A stretch of 59,465 nucleotides of DNA from Arthrobacter sp. Soil764 (GTDB taxonomy: Bacteria > Actinomycetota > Actinomycetes > Actinomycetales > Micrococcaceae), in contig NZ_LMSI01000020.1 in NCBI RefSeq assembly GCF_001428075.1, positions 183,549 to 243,013 on the forward strand, given 5' to 3'. The notes beneath the pieces were generated by a model that was not told where the DNA came from, did not search any database, and saw nothing but the letters and a program-made list of their open reading frames with translations. Positions 34,800-43,896 of this stretch are shown piece after piece. Positions within the stretch are counted from its first letter, which is position 1. Each line of letters opens with the position of its first letter. The position numbers and the translations under genes are program-made.

Positions 34800-35542
34800 G
34801 CAACGTCTTTTCCGATACCTTCGCCTGGCTCGCCGACCCGCTGCACTGGTCCGGAAGCATGGGCATCCCCGCCCGGCTGGGTGAGCACCTGCAGTACACG
34901 GGGCTCGTGATGCTGATCGCCACTGCCATCGCCGTCCCGGTGGGGCTCTTTGTCGGCCATACCGGCAGGGGCCGGGTGGCCGTCGTCGCGCTGGCGGGAG
35001 CCCTGCGTGCCCTTCCCACCCTTGGCCTGCTCACCCTGTTCGTGCTGCTGGCCGGAATTGGGCTGATGCCGCCTATCTGGGCGCTGGTGATCCTCACCGT
35101 GCCCCCGCTGCTGGCCGGAACGTACGCCGGCATCTCCAGCGTGGACCGGAACGTGGTGGACGCCGCCCGGGCCATGGGGATGACTGAACTGCAGGTCCTG
35201 TTCCGCGCCGAGCTGCCCAACGCGCTCACCGTCATGTTCGGCGGATTCCGGACCGGCGTGCTGCAGGTGATCGCCACCGTCTCCGTCGTCGCTTACATCA
35301 ATCTTGGCGGCCTGGGCCGATACCTCTTCGACGGCCTCGTCCTGAGCGATTTCCCCCAAATGCTGGGAGGTTCCCTCCTCATCGCGGTGCTGGCGATCGC
35401 CGTCGACCTCGTCCTGTCCCTTTTCCAGAGGCTGTTCCTGACCCGGGGCGCCTTGAAGCTGTCCTACCGCAGCCAGGAGGCTGCGGTTGATCTCACAGAC
35501 CCCGTTGTTGCGGAGACTGTTGTACAAGGAGGTAAGTCATGA
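34796..35542 (+). CDS. Osmoprotectant ABC transporter permease (OpuCD-type)
   Basis: A 248-residue second permease of the same operon. The EAA loop reads VDAARAMGMTELQVLFRAELP (about residues 117-137) and is followed by the conserved GFRTGVLQVIATVSV and YINLGGLGRYLFDGL. The GTG at 34796 overlaps the previous stop and has GGGAGAA 5 nt upstream; a longer frame into the previous gene was rejected. Stop and next start overlap (ATGA). Confidence 0.92.
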   Translation: MSNVFSDTFAWLADPLHWSGSMGIPARLGEHLQYTGLVMLIATAIAVPVGLFVGHTGRGRVAVVALAGALRALPTLGLLTLFVLLAGIGLMPPIWALVILTVPPLLAGTYAGISSVDRNVVDAARAMGMTELQVLFRAELPNALTVMFGGFRTGVLQVIATVSVVAYINLGGLGRYLFDGLVLSDFPQMLGGSLLIAVLAIAVDLVLSLFQRLFLTRGALKLSYRSQEAAVDLTDPVVAETVVQGGKS

Positions 35543-36501
35543 AAGATAGCCGTCCCCAGCGCCTTGGCAGGCGGGCGTTCAGCGGCCTGGCCGCCGGGCT
35601 TGGCCTGGCAGTGGCATTGTCCGCATGTGGAGGCTCGTCCGACCCGCTGAAGAACCCACCTGCATCCAGCAGCGGCGCATCGGGTGGGGCAACATCGCTG
35701 GTGGTGGGTTCCGCCGACTTCCCGGAGAGCCAGATCATCGCCGAGCTGTACGCCGGTGCCTTGAACGCCAATGGCATCACCGCCACTACCAAACCGAACA
35801 TCGGCTCCCGCGAGGTCTACTTCAAGGCGGTCCAGGACGGGTCCGTTGACGTGGTGCCGGATTACAGCGGCAACCTGCTGCTGTACGTAGACAAGGAAGC
35901 CAAGGAAGTCTCCGCCGCTGACATCGCCAAGGCGCTGCCCGGCAAACTGCCGGACGCCCTGGGCGTACTGGACGTGTCCAAAGCCGAGGACAAGGACGCC
36001 ATGGTTGTCACCAAGGCAACCGCCGAGAAATACCAGTTGAAGTCCATCGAGGACCTCGCCAAGGTCTGCAGCGAAATCGTGGTGGGGGCCCCGGCCACGT
36101 TCGCCGAGCGCGCCTACGGCCTGCCCGGATTGAAGAAGAACTACAACTGCGTCCCCAAGAAGCTGGAGCCATTCAGCGACGGCGGCGGTCCGGTGACGCT
36201 CAAGGCGCTGCTGGAGGACAAGGTGCAGGTGGCCGATATCTACACCACCACACCTTCCATCGCAGACAACGACCTTGTGGTGCTGGAGGACCCGAAGAAC
36301 AACTTCATCGCCCAGCAGGTCCTCCCGCTGTACAACAAGGCGAAGATGACGGACAAGGCCAAGCAGGCGCTGAACTCCGTGTCCAGCACGCTGACCACCG
36401 ATGACCTGATCAACCTCAACCGGGCTGTCAGTGGCAGCCAGAAGCAGGACGCCAAGGCGGCGGCAACCGCCTGGCTGAAGGACAAGGGCATCGTTAAGTA
36501 A
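35539..36501 (+). CDS. Osmoprotectant-binding lipoprotein (OpuCC-type)
   Basis: A 320-residue solute-binding lipoprotein. The signal peptide ends in the lipobox ALSACGGSS (Cys about residue 31). The mature part begins VVGSADFPESQIIAELYA, the glycine betaine/choline-binding OpuAC-type start, and contains VDVVPDYSGN and the ligand-pocket region VADIYTTTPSIADNDLV. It delivers substrate to the two permeases. AAGGAGG lies 7 nt before the ATG, the best ribosome site of the operon, fitting the need for excess binding protein. Confidence 0.93.
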   Translation: MKDSRPQRLGRRAFSGLAAGLGLAVALSACGGSSDPLKNPPASSSGASGGATSLVVGSADFPESQIIAELYAGALNANGITATTKPNIGSREVYFKAVQDGSVDVVPDYSGNLLLYVDKEAKEVSAADIAKALPGKLPDALGVLDVSKAEDKDAMVVTKATAEKYQLKSIEDLAKVCSEIVVGAPATFAERAYGLPGLKKNYNCVPKKLEPFSDGGGPVTLKALLEDKVQVADIYTTTPSIADNDLVVLEDPKNNFIAQQVLPLYNKAKMTDKAKQALNSVSSTLTTDDLINLNRAVSGSQKQDAKAAATAWLKDKGIVK

Positions 36502-36510
36502 CACGTTCCC

Positions 36511-36528
36511 TGCCTGCGTGGGCAGGCA
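36511..36528 (+). terminator. Small hairpin after the osmoprotectant operon
   Basis: TGCCTGC (36511-36517), loop GTGG, GCAGGCA (36522-36528), 9 nt after the last stop. No T-run. Confidence 0.4.
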
Positions 36529-36541
36529 ACAAATTGGTGAT

Positions 36542-36589
36542 GACGACGGCGGCTGCCGGACCTGCAAGGGCCCGGCAGCCGCCGTCGTC
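36542..36589 (+). terminator. Long perfect hairpin terminator
   Basis: An 18-bp stem, GACGACGGCGGCTGCCGG (36542-36559) against 36572-36589, with a 12-nt loop. No T-run. Insulates the osmoprotectant operon from the aminotransferase gene. Confidence 0.7.
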
Positions 36590-36642
36590 CATGTGGCAGA
36601 CGTCTCAACGGCCGTCCATCCTTCCTGTGGCATATTTGAGGG

Positions 36643-37863
36643 ATGGCAGAATTCAGGCAGTCCACGAAGCTCAACAACGTCCTCTATGACATCCGTGGAC
36701 CCATCCTGCAGGCCGCCCAGCAGATGGAGGCGGAGGGCCACCGCATCCTCAAGCTGAACATCGGGAACCCGGCCCCGTTTGGCTTCGAGGCGCCGGACGC
36801 CATTCTGGTGGACATGATCCGGCACCTGCCCCACGCCCAGGGCTACAGCGATTCCCGCGGCATTTTCTCCGCGCGCACCGCCGTCTCGCAGTACTACCAG
36901 ACCCGTGGCATCCAGAACATCCATGTCGATGACATCTACCTGGGCAACGGCGTCAGCGAGCTCATCACCATGTCCCTCATGGCCCTTTTGGACGACGGTG
37001 ACGAAGTCCTGATCCCAACCCCCGATTACCCGTTGTGGACGGCGTCCGTGGCACTGGCCAGCGGCAAGCCGGTGCATTACCTCTGCGACGAGGAATCCGG
37101 GTGGCAGCCCGACCTCGATGACCTGGAAGCCAAGATCACGCCACGCACCAAGGGCATCGTGGTCATCAACCCGAACAACCCCACGGGTGCGGTGTATCCG
37201 GAAGAGACGCTGAAACGGATCGTTAACCTGGCGCATAAGCACGGCCTGGTAATTTTCGCGGACGAGATTTACGAGAAGATCCTGTACGAGGATGCCGTCC
37301 ATGTGAACCTTGCCAAGCTCACCGACGACCATGTCCTGTGCCTGACTTTCAGCGGGCTTTCCAAGGCCTACCGGGTCTGCGGCTACCGCGCAGGATGGAT
37401 GGCGATTTCAGGGCCCAAGAAGGACGCTGCGGACTACCTGGAGGGCATTAACCTTCTCGCCAACATGCGCCTGTGCGCCAACGTCCCGGCCCAGCACGCC
37501 ATCCAGACGGCGCTGGGCGGTTACCAGAGCATCAACGACCTGATCCTCCCCGGCGGCCGGCTCCTGGAGCAGCGCAACAAGGCGTACGACATGCTGAACG
37601 CCATTCCCGGCGTCAGCACCCAGCAGGCCCGGGGAGCCCTGTACCTCTTCCCGCGGCTTGACCCGGAGGTCTACCACATCCGGGACGACGAGAAATTTGT
37701 CCTCGACCTCCTTCGTGAGCAGAAGATCCTGGTCTCGCACGGCCGGGCCTTCAACTGGGTGCGCCCGGACCACTTCCGCATGGTGACGCTGCCCAACGTC
37801 AAGGACATTGAAGAGGCCATTGGCCGCATGGGGGACTTCCTAAGCAGGTACCAGGGGAACTAG
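36643..37863 (+). CDS. AlaT-like pyridoxal phosphate aminotransferase
   Basis: A 406-residue fold-type I aminotransferase. It has the N-terminal LNIGNPAPFGFEAPD, the aspartate-family PNNPTGAVY and FADEIYEKILY segments, and the PLP lysine in FSGLSKAYRVCGYRAGW. This pattern is that of AlaT/YfbQ alanine aminotransferases, which make alanine from pyruvate and glutamate. A CATATT box sits 6 nt before the ATG and could serve as another leaderless promoter, but it deviates from TANNNT. Followed by the ppk2 gene after 50 nt. Confidence 0.9.
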   Translation: MAEFRQSTKLNNVLYDIRGPILQAAQQMEAEGHRILKLNIGNPAPFGFEAPDAILVDMIRHLPHAQGYSDSRGIFSARTAVSQYYQTRGIQNIHVDDIYLGNGVSELITMSLMALLDDGDEVLIPTPDYPLWTASVALASGKPVHYLCDEESGWQPDLDDLEAKITPRTKGIVVINPNNPTGAVYPEETLKRIVNLAHKHGLVIFADEIYEKILYEDAVHVNLAKLTDDHVLCLTFSGLSKAYRVCGYRAGWMAISGPKKDAADYLEGINLLANMRLCANVPAQHAIQTALGGYQSINDLILPGGRLLEQRNKAYDMLNAIPGVSTQQARGALYLFPRLDPEVYHIRDDEKFVLDLLREQKILVSHGRAFNWVRPDHFRMVTLPNVKDIEEAIGRMGDFLSRYQGN

Positions 37864-37913
37864 CCTGTGCTCACGGGCCCGCCGGTCCGTTGCATCCTGC
37901 GGAAAGGACTCCC

Positions 37914-38768
37914 ATGGCCCGCGTCGTCGGCTTTGACCAGCACCCTGCAGAGACCCTTCGGGTAGGGAAGGGGTTTTCCCTTGCCGCGGTGGATCCCGGG
38001 TCAACACCGGGGTACAGCGGCAACAAGGTCGACGGGAGGCTGCTGTTGACGGAGATGGACGATGAACTTTCCGAACTGCAGGAAAAGCTCTTTGCCGAAT
38101 CACGCTTCGGCGGGACCAAAAGGGTCCTGCTGATCCTGCAGGCTATGGACACCGCCGGCAAGGGCGGCATCGTCAGCCACGTCATGGCCGCCATGAACCC
38201 GCAGGGCGTCCAGTTCAAGGCGTTCAAGGCCCCCACGGACGAAGAAAAGTCGTACGACTTCCTGTGGCGGATCGAAAAGGAAGTACCGGCCGCCGGGATG
38301 GTGGGTGTGTTCGACCGCTCCCACTACGAGGACGTCCTGATCCACCGTGTCCACGGCTGGGCCAGCCCGGACGAGATCAAGCGGCGCTACGTGGCCATCA
38401 ATGAGTTCGAGGCGCGGTTGGGGGACTCGGGAACGAAGGTCGTTAAGGTGATGCTCCACATCAGCGGTGCGGAGCAAAAGGAAAGGCTGATGGCCCGGCT
38501 GGATGATCCCTCCAAACACTGGAAGTACAGCCGGGGCGACCTGGACGAGCGGGCCCACTGGGAGGACTACATGGCCGCGTACCAGGCGGCCATCGACGAA
38601 ACGAGCACGCCGAATGCGCCGTGGCACGTTGTTCCGGCGAACAAGAAGTGGTTTGCCCGGATTGCCGTCCAGCAGCTGCTGCTCGGCGCCTTGTCAGACA
38701 TGTCGCTCGAGTGGCCCAAGGCAGAATTCGACGTCGCTGCCGAGCGGGAGCTCGTGGCGCGTTCCTGA
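37914..38768 (+). CDS. ppk2: Polyphosphate kinase 2 family protein
   Basis: A 284-residue PPK2 domain enzyme. Walker A is LQAMDTAGKGG (about residues 79-89), Walker B lies in VGVFDRSHYEDVL and the lid has RLDDPSKHWKYS. PPK2 enzymes use polyphosphate to phosphorylate nucleotides (class I NDP, class II NMP, class III both); the single domain excludes the fused class II type with two domains, but the exact class needs phylogeny. GGAAAGGA lies 5 nt before the chosen ATG; an ATG eight codons earlier has no such site. Confidence 0.92.
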   Translation: MARVVGFDQHPAETLRVGKGFSLAAVDPGSTPGYSGNKVDGRLLLTEMDDELSELQEKLFAESRFGGTKRVLLILQAMDTAGKGGIVSHVMAAMNPQGVQFKAFKAPTDEEKSYDFLWRIEKEVPAAGMVGVFDRSHYEDVLIHRVHGWASPDEIKRRYVAINEFEARLGDSGTKVVKVMLHISGAEQKERLMARLDDPSKHWKYSRGDLDERAHWEDYMAAYQAAIDETSTPNAPWHVVPANKKWFARIAVQQLLLGALSDMSLEWPKAEFDVAAERELVARS

Positions 38769-38812
38769 CACCCCCTGGCCCGGGTGCTGCCGGTTCCAGT
38801 TCTTTCCGGTGG

Positions 38813-39031
38813 TTAGAGCGGCTGATCCCGGGCCGCTGCCAGCCGCTTCCGCGCGCCTTCCAGCCACTCCTCGCAGCGTGCGGCCAGTGCCTCGCCGCGT
38901 TCCCACAGTGCCAGGGATTCCTCCAGGCTTGCCCCTCCTGCTTCCAGCCTGCCCACCACTGCGATGAGCTGCTCCCGCGCCTCCTCATAGCTCAGGGCTG
39001 CGACGTCGGACTCTGGTTTCTGTTCTGTCAT
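38813..39031 (-). CDS. xseB: Exodeoxyribonuclease VII small subunit
   Basis: A 72-residue coiled-coil subunit. The conserved segment reads [20 protein letters not shown] and then [15 protein letters not shown]. It binds XseA to form the exonuclease that digests single-stranded DNA from both ends. Its ATG overlaps the xseA stop (ATGA at 39028-39031). Convergent with ppk2, 44 nt apart. Confidence 0.94.
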   Translation of the reverse strand: MTEQKPESDVAALSYEEAREQLIAVVGRLEAGGASLEESLALWERGEALAARCEEWLEGARKRLAAARDQPL

Positions 39032-40374
39032 GCCTTCTCTTCCAATTCCTGCTGGTGGTCTGCGTTTCCTGCGTGCGCCACGGTGGATGTGGCGCCGGTG
39101 GATGTGGCGCCGAAACGGCCCTCCGCCACACGGATGGACAGGGCCGCCCCCGCCGGCGCTTCGGCGGGACGGCGGACAACAGCGTGGCCCGCTTGGGCAA
39201 TCCGGGCGGCCTGGTCTCCCGCCAATTCGACGACGGCGTATCCCCGGTCCAGGGTCTTCTGCGGTGAGAGGGCGCGGACCTGGGCCTTCAGGTGCTCAAG
39301 CTGGTCGGCCGCACGCACCACCGTGGAACTCACTGCAGCGGAGGAGCGCCGCAGCAGCCGCTCGATTTCCTCTGCCCGGACTGAGACCATGCCCTCCGGC
39401 GCGGCCATGACCGGGCGGGAGTGCAGTGCCATCAGCCGGTCCGACTCCCGGTCCACCAGTCGCTCCATGCACCGCCGCAGCTGCTCCCGCGCCTGGCGCA
39501 CGCCGGCAAGTTCTTCGGAGACCTCGGGAACGATCCGCTTGGCGGCATCAGTGGGGGTGGAGGCCCGAAGGTCGGCAACATCATCCAGCAGCGGGCGGTC
39601 TGCCTCATGCCCGATGGCACTCACCACGGGGGTGGCGGCAGCAGCCACGGCCCGGATCAGGTCCTCGCTGTTGAAGGGCAGAAGGTCCTCCAGCGCGCCG
39701 CCGCCGCGGGCGATAACGATGACGTCCACCTCCGGCCGGGCATCCAGTTCACGCAGGGCGCGGACCACCTGGGCCACCGCGGTATTCCCCTGGACGGCAA
39801 CCTCGCGGATCTCAAATTCCACCGCCGGCCAGCGCAGGGCTGCGTTCCGCAGGATGTCCTTCTTTGCGTCCGAGTCGCGGCCCGTGATGAGGCCGATCCG
39901 GTGCGGCAGCAGGGGCAGGGGCTTCTTCCTGGACTCGGCAAACAGGCCCTCAGCCGCCAGGGCCTGGCGCAACCGCTCAATCCTGGCCAGCAGGTCGCCC
40001 AGGCCCACAGGCCGGATATCCCGCACCATCATGTTGAGCCGGCCCGTCTTCAGCCAGAATTCCGGTTTCAGCAGGGCCACCACCCGCGAACCACGCTCCA
40101 GCGGAAGGTTCTGCCGTTCCAGCACCTTGGTCCAGACGGATGCCGGAAGGGAAACCTCCGCATCCACGTCGCGAAGTGTGAGGTAGGCGTTGGTGCCGCG
40201 ACGGTTCAGCTCAATGACCTGGCCTTCCACCCATGCAGACGGGGTGCGGTCGATATGGGCCTTGAGCTTCTGCGACAGCAGCTGCAGCGGCCAGGGATTA
40301 TCCGGGCTTGTCTCCGCTGCAGTGGCCGGCAGGGTAGTGGGTGCCGTACCCGGAAGGGAGGCCTGGTCAGACAT
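39028..40374 (-). CDS. xseA: Exodeoxyribonuclease VII large subunit
   Basis: A 448-residue catalytic subunit. An N-terminal OB-fold (about residues 40-130) binds single-stranded DNA; the catalytic core has [30 protein letters not shown] and [20 protein letters not shown], all conserved in XseA. A helical region and a C-terminal tail follow. With xseB it takes part in mismatch and recombination-linked repair. No clear ribosome site precedes the ATG. Divergent from a membrane protein gene. Confidence 0.95.
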   Translation of the reverse strand: MSDQASLPGTAPTTLPATAAETSPDNPWPLQLLSQKLKAHIDRTPSAWVEGQVIELNRRGTNAYLTLRDVDAEVSLPASVWTKVLERQNLPLERGSRVVALLKPEFWLKTGRLNMMVRDIRPVGLGDLLARIERLRQALAAEGLFAESRKKPLPLLPHRIGLITGRDSDAKKDILRNAALRWPAVEFEIREVAVQGNTAVAQVVRALRELDARPEVDVIVIARGGGALEDLLPFNSEDLIRAVAAAATPVVSAIGHEADRPLLDDVADLRASTPTDAAKRIVPEVSEELAGVRQAREQLRRCMERLVDRESDRLMALHSRPVMAAPEGMVSVRAEEIERLLRRSSAAVSSTVVRAADQLEHLKAQVRALSPQKTLDRGYAVVELAGDQAARIAQAGHAVVRRPAEAPAGAALSIRVAEGRFGATSTGATSTVAHAGNADHQQELEEKA

Positions 40375-40440
40375 GCGGACGCCGGTGGGAGGCTGGTGCT
40401 GCGGGCATGCGGTCCTTCATCTGTTGTTGGCGGTCAATCA

Positions 40441-40456
40441 ACCTTATCCATAAGGT
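40441..40456. promoter_or_regulatory. Perfect palindrome upstream of xseA
   Basis: ACCTTAT-CC-ATAAGGT, AT-rich, 67 nt upstream of xseA and 81 nt from the divergent membrane gene. Candidate regulator site. Confidence 0.35.
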
Positions 40457-40536
40457 CTAGCACCGGGGACTGACACGGAAGGCCCTTCGACCCTGCCTAG
40501 GATGGGGTAAGGCCCCCCAACCCCGAAGGACCTGCT

Positions 40537-41385
40537 GTGCGTACTTTTGTTTCCGCCGTCGCCACCGTGCTGGGCATCCTCCTGGCCGCCGTTGCCGTTC
40601 CCGCCATCTGGGTGGACCGGAACGTGGTCCAGGAAGATGGTTTTGTCCGTCTTGCGGCACCGCTGGGAAAGGACTCGGAGTTCCAACGGAAGCTGGCCGC
40701 GGCGGCGGTGGGAACGATCGATACCGGATCAGTTCCAGGTTTTCTCTCCGGGCTGGTCCAGCCGATGCTTGAGAAGGCAGCGGAGTCGCTGACCGGGCTT
40801 CCAGGGTATCCGGCGGCCTGGGAGGAGACACTCCGCAAGAGCCACCGCCTAAGCTTCGCGGACCCTGCAGGTTCCCAGGACGGTGCCTCGACATCCTCGC
40901 TGACCCTCGACGTCGCCCCGTTAGTTTCCCTTGGTTCGGAGGAGATTTCGCGCACCACCCGGCTCCCGCTGGACCCGCCGGAGCAAACGCTGATCAACGT
41001 GGGCCAGCCCGCGCAAAAGGAGTGGACCGAGCGGCTGGCAACGTATGCGCCCATGGGCTACATCCTGGCCATCGGTTCGGCCGTGGCGTTCCTGCTGGCC
41101 CTGGTGGCGGCCCGCCGCCGCTGGACAGTGCTGCTGGCCGCCGGACTTGGGGGCCTGGCCCTCGCCGGGCTGTGGGGGTTGGGCTTGCAGCTGGGCTCCG
41201 AGCGGGCACAGGCAACGGACACCGGCAATGCTGTGGCCAACATGTTCCGTGACGAGTTCCTTGCCGCGGCAGGCGCCGATTTCCAGATATGGATCACCAC
41301 GGCCGCGGTGACGGGCGGCGTCCTGGTGGCGGCAGCCGTTGTGACCTTGTTCGCATCCCGGAAACGGGCCCGGACCAGCCGGTAG
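40537..41385 (+). CDS. Membrane protein of unknown function
   Basis: A 282-residue protein with an N-terminal helix (about residues 1-22), a long extracytoplasmic part (about 25-165) and three helices toward the C-terminus (around 172-190, 198-218, 252-272). Recognisable stretches are AVPAIWVDRNVVQEDGFV and a PGYPAAWEETLRKSH segment. Such proteins are widespread in Arthrobacter without known role. GAAGGA lies 6 nt before the GTG. A TAGGAT box at 40498-40503 may be its promoter. The ispH -10 box overlaps its stop codon. Confidence 0.8.
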   Translation: MRTFVSAVATVLGILLAAVAVPAIWVDRNVVQEDGFVRLAAPLGKDSEFQRKLAAAAVGTIDTGSVPGFLSGLVQPMLEKAAESLTGLPGYPAAWEETLRKSHRLSFADPAGSQDGASTSSLTLDVAPLVSLGSEEISRTTRLPLDPPEQTLINVGQPAQKEWTERLATYAPMGYILAIGSAVAFLLALVAARRRWTVLLAAGLGGLALAGLWGLGLQLGSERAQATDTGNAVANMFRDEFLAAAGADFQIWITTAAVTGGVLVAAAVVTLFASRKRARTSR

Positions 41386-41388
41386 CAT
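41383..41388 (+). promoter_or_regulatory. Leaderless -10 box (TAGCAT) for ispH
   Basis: TAGCAT begins in the stop codon of the preceding gene and ends 6 nt before the ispH ATG. GGAGGA fills those 6 nt but is too close to act as a ribosome site for this ATG. Confidence 0.5.
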
Positions 41389-41394
41389 GGAGGA

Positions 41395-42474
41395 ATGACC
41401 ACCTCGGCTGTATCCCTCTCGATGCCAACCATTCCGCGCAGGCGCCGCTCGCCTGAGGACGTAGCAGCTGCCGCCCCCGTCAACGGCGCCAAGAAGGTGC
41501 TGTTGGCTGCCCCCCGCGGCTACTGCGCAGGCGTTGACCGGGCCGTGATCGCCGTCGAAAAGGCGCTGGAACACTACGGACCGCCCGTCTATGTGCGCAA
41601 GCAGATCGTCCACAACGTGCACGTGGTCAGCTCCCTGGAGGAAAAGGGTGCCATCTTCGTCGACGAGACGGACGAAGTGCCCGAAGGCGCACTGGTGATC
41701 TTCTCTGCCCACGGAGTGTCCCCGGCAGTGGTGGAATCTGCCGAAAACCGCGGACTGCGCACCATTGATGCGACTTGCCCGCTGGTTACCAAGGTGCACA
41801 AGGAAGCCGTCCGCTTCGCCAAAGACGATTTCGACATCCTCCTGATCGGCCACGACGGGCACGAGGAAGTGGAAGGCACCTCCGGTGAAGCACCGGAGCA
41901 CATCCAGATCATCAACGGACCCCACGAAGTGGATAAGGTCACCGTCCGCGACCCCGAGAAGGTCATCTGGCTCTCCCAGACCACCCTGAGCGTAGACGAG
42001 ACCATGGAAACCGTCCGGCTGCTCAAGGAGCGGTTCCCCACCCTGCAGGACCCGCCCAGCGACGACATCTGCTACGCCACCACCAACCGCCAAGTGGCTA
42101 TCAAGAAGATTGCGCCCAAGGCGGACCTGGTGATCGTGGTCGGCTCGGCCAACTCATCGAACTCCGTCCGGCTGGTGGAGGTGGCACTCGAGTATGGCGC
42201 CAAGGCCTCCTACCGGGTGGACTTCGCCAACGAGGTTGACGAAGCCTGGTTCGAGGGCGTCGCCACTGTGGGCGTCACGTCCGGGGCTTCCGTTCCGGAG
42301 GTACTGGTGCAGGACGTCCTGAGGCTGCTGGCCGACTACGGCTACGGCGCGGTGGAGGAAGTGGTCACCGCAGAGGAGGACCTCCTGTTCTCGCTGCCCA
42401 AGGAACTCCGCGCCACCCTGAAGCAGGCCGGCGACGTCAGCCGCGCGCTGGGCGGGCGCAGGCCCCGCAGCTGA
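41395..42474 (+). CDS. ispH: 4-hydroxy-3-methylbut-2-enyl diphosphate reductase
   Basis: A 359-residue iron-sulfur enzyme, the last step of the MEP pathway to IPP and DMAPP. The three cluster ligands are in [11 protein letters not shown] (Cys44), [12 protein letters not shown] (Cys128) and [11 protein letters not shown] (Cys226). Other invariant parts are FSAHGVSP and [13 protein letters not shown]. The first 30 residues are an extra low-complexity segment usual in actinobacteria. Convergent with rmuC, sharing a strong bidirectional hairpin. Confidence 0.96.
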   Translation: MTTSAVSLSMPTIPRRRRSPEDVAAAAPVNGAKKVLLAAPRGYCAGVDRAVIAVEKALEHYGPPVYVRKQIVHNVHVVSSLEEKGAIFVDETDEVPEGALVIFSAHGVSPAVVESAENRGLRTIDATCPLVTKVHKEAVRFAKDDFDILLIGHDGHEEVEGTSGEAPEHIQIINGPHEVDKVTVRDPEKVIWLSQTTLSVDETMETVRLLKERFPTLQDPPSDDICYATTNRQVAIKKIAPKADLVIVVGSANSSNSVRLVEVALEYGAKASYRVDFANEVDEAWFEGVATVGVTSGASVPEVLVQDVLRLLADYGYGAVEEVVTAEEDLLFSLPKELRATLKQAGDVSRALGGRRPRS

Positions 42475-42520
42475 CAGAGCGGCGGCTGTATCCAGGAGCC
42501 GGCATCCGGCAGAAGTAAAA

Positions 42521-42558
42521 GGATGGGCCGGGCAGTTAACCAACTGCCCGGCCCATCC
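42521..42558. terminator. Bidirectional hairpin terminator between ispH and rmuC
   Basis: A perfect 17-bp stem (GGATGGGCCGGGCAGTT at 42521-42537 with 42542-42558) and an AACC loop, midway between convergent genes. No T-run on either side. Confidence 0.8.
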
Positions 42559-42576
42559 TGCACTCGCGGTCCCTTG

Positions 42577-43806
42577 TCAGGCTGCTTCCTCGTCGCCCTG
42601 GAGTTCGGGCGCCACCAGCGCGCGGGGGGCCACCTCCACCACCGGAGGTGTCACCAACCCGGACTCCTCGAGGGAGTTGAGTTTCCGTGCCGTGGGCAGG
42701 ACCCGGGCTTCCAGGGTGCCCACCATCGCGTTGTAGCGGTCCACCGATGACTTCAGGGATGAGCCCAGTTTGCTCACGTTTTCGCCCAGGGTTCCCATCC
42801 GGTCGTACAGCTGCCGCGCGAGCTCGAACAGCTCGCGTGCACTGTCCGTCAGGACGTCCTGGCGCCAGGTGAACGCCACGGACTTCAGTACGGCCAGCAG
42901 GGTGCTGGGGGAGGCCAGGACCACGTTGCGCGACAACGCGTGGTCCAGGAGCCCGGCGTCGGCCGTGAGGGCTGCAGCGAGGATGGATTCGGCCGGGATG
43001 AAGCAGACCACAAGTTCCGGAGAGTTCCCCGGGATGTCCCAGTACTTCTTTGTGCCCAGCGCGTCGACGTGCGCCCTCAGCGCCTTGGCGTGCGCTGCCA
43101 GCAGGGCCTGCCGGTTCCGCCCGTCGTTGGCAGACTGCAGCCCGGACGGCTGGCCAGCGCGCGGGTCCACCGCCCCCAGTTCCTGCGCCTCAAGGTAGGA
43201 CGAGAGCGGGACTTTTGCGTCCACCACCAGCTGCTTGTCGCCCGGCAACTGGACCACCAGGTCGGGGCGGACAGCCGAATCGTGGCCTGCGCTGTGCACC
43301 TGCTCCACGAAGTCCACGTGGCGAAGCATCCCCGCGGCCTCCACTACACGCCGCAGCTGCACCTCGCCCCACTGGCCCCTGGCGCTGTTGGAACGCAGGG
43401 CAGACTCCAGGGCATGCGTGGACCGGATGAGCTGCTCATCGGAAAGCCTTGCCTCCTGCAGCTGCTGTGCCAGCTGGCCGTACTGTTCCACCCGGTCCCG
43501 CTCCAGCAGTGCCACCTGCTGCTGGACCGCGGACAGCTTTTCGGCCACCGGAGCCAGGGCGCGCAGGACGCTGCCGTCCTGCGTCCTGGCCTCACCCAGC
43601 TCACGGTTCTGTACCGCCAAAAGCCGCCGCTCGGCGTCGGCCGCTGCCAGCTGCGCCGTGACCTCTGAAAGGCGGGACGACACCTGGTCAAAGTCTGCCT
43701 CCAGGGCATGGGAGTTCCTGCGCAGTGAGAAGTAAGTGGCAGCGGCGCCGGCAAGCGCGCCCAGCAGCAGCATGAGAAGGGCCAGAATCAAGGCGAAAGC
43801 ATCCAT
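42577..43806 (-). CDS. rmuC: DNA recombination protein RmuC
   Basis: A 409-residue protein with an N-terminal membrane helix (ALILALLMLLLGALAGAAA), a coiled-coil region to about residue 135 and the RmuC nuclease-like domain with RGQWGEVQLRRVVEAAGM, VVQLPGDKQLVVDAKVPLS and VCFIPAESILAAAL. RmuC limits inversions at short repeats; the domain is a PD-(D/E)XK-like fold with its Asp and Lys in VVDAKV. The ATG at 43806 removes an implausible 15-residue extension before the helix. Confidence 0.93.
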   Translation of the reverse strand: MDAFALILALLMLLLGALAGAAATYFSLRRNSHALEADFDQVSSRLSEVTAQLAAADAERRLLAVQNRELGEARTQDGSVLRALAPVAEKLSAVQQQVALLERDRVEQYGQLAQQLQEARLSDEQLIRSTHALESALRSNSARGQWGEVQLRRVVEAAGMLRHVDFVEQVHSAGHDSAVRPDLVVQLPGDKQLVVDAKVPLSSYLEAQELGAVDPRAGQPSGLQSANDGRNRQALLAAHAKALRAHVDALGTKKYWDIPGNSPELVVCFIPAESILAAALTADAGLLDHALSRNVVLASPSTLLAVLKSVAFTWRQDVLTDSARELFELARQLYDRMGTLGENVSKLGSSLKSSVDRYNAMVGTLEARVLPTARKLNSLEESGLVTPPVVEVAPRALVAPELQGDEEAA

Positions 43807-43882
43807 GGCTTCACTGTTGCACGGGCCTCTGACAATCACAGGCAGTGACATCCGCCGGTACTGCCTCCAGGGGCCCGGCGGG

Positions 43883-43888
43883 TAGAAT
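43883..43888 (+). promoter_or_regulatory. Leaderless -10 box (TAGAAT) for ychF
   Basis: TAGAAT lies 8 nt before the GTG at 43897, which supports this start over the ATG two codons earlier, only 2 nt from the box. Confidence 0.5.
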
Positions 43889-43896
43889 CAATGCTC

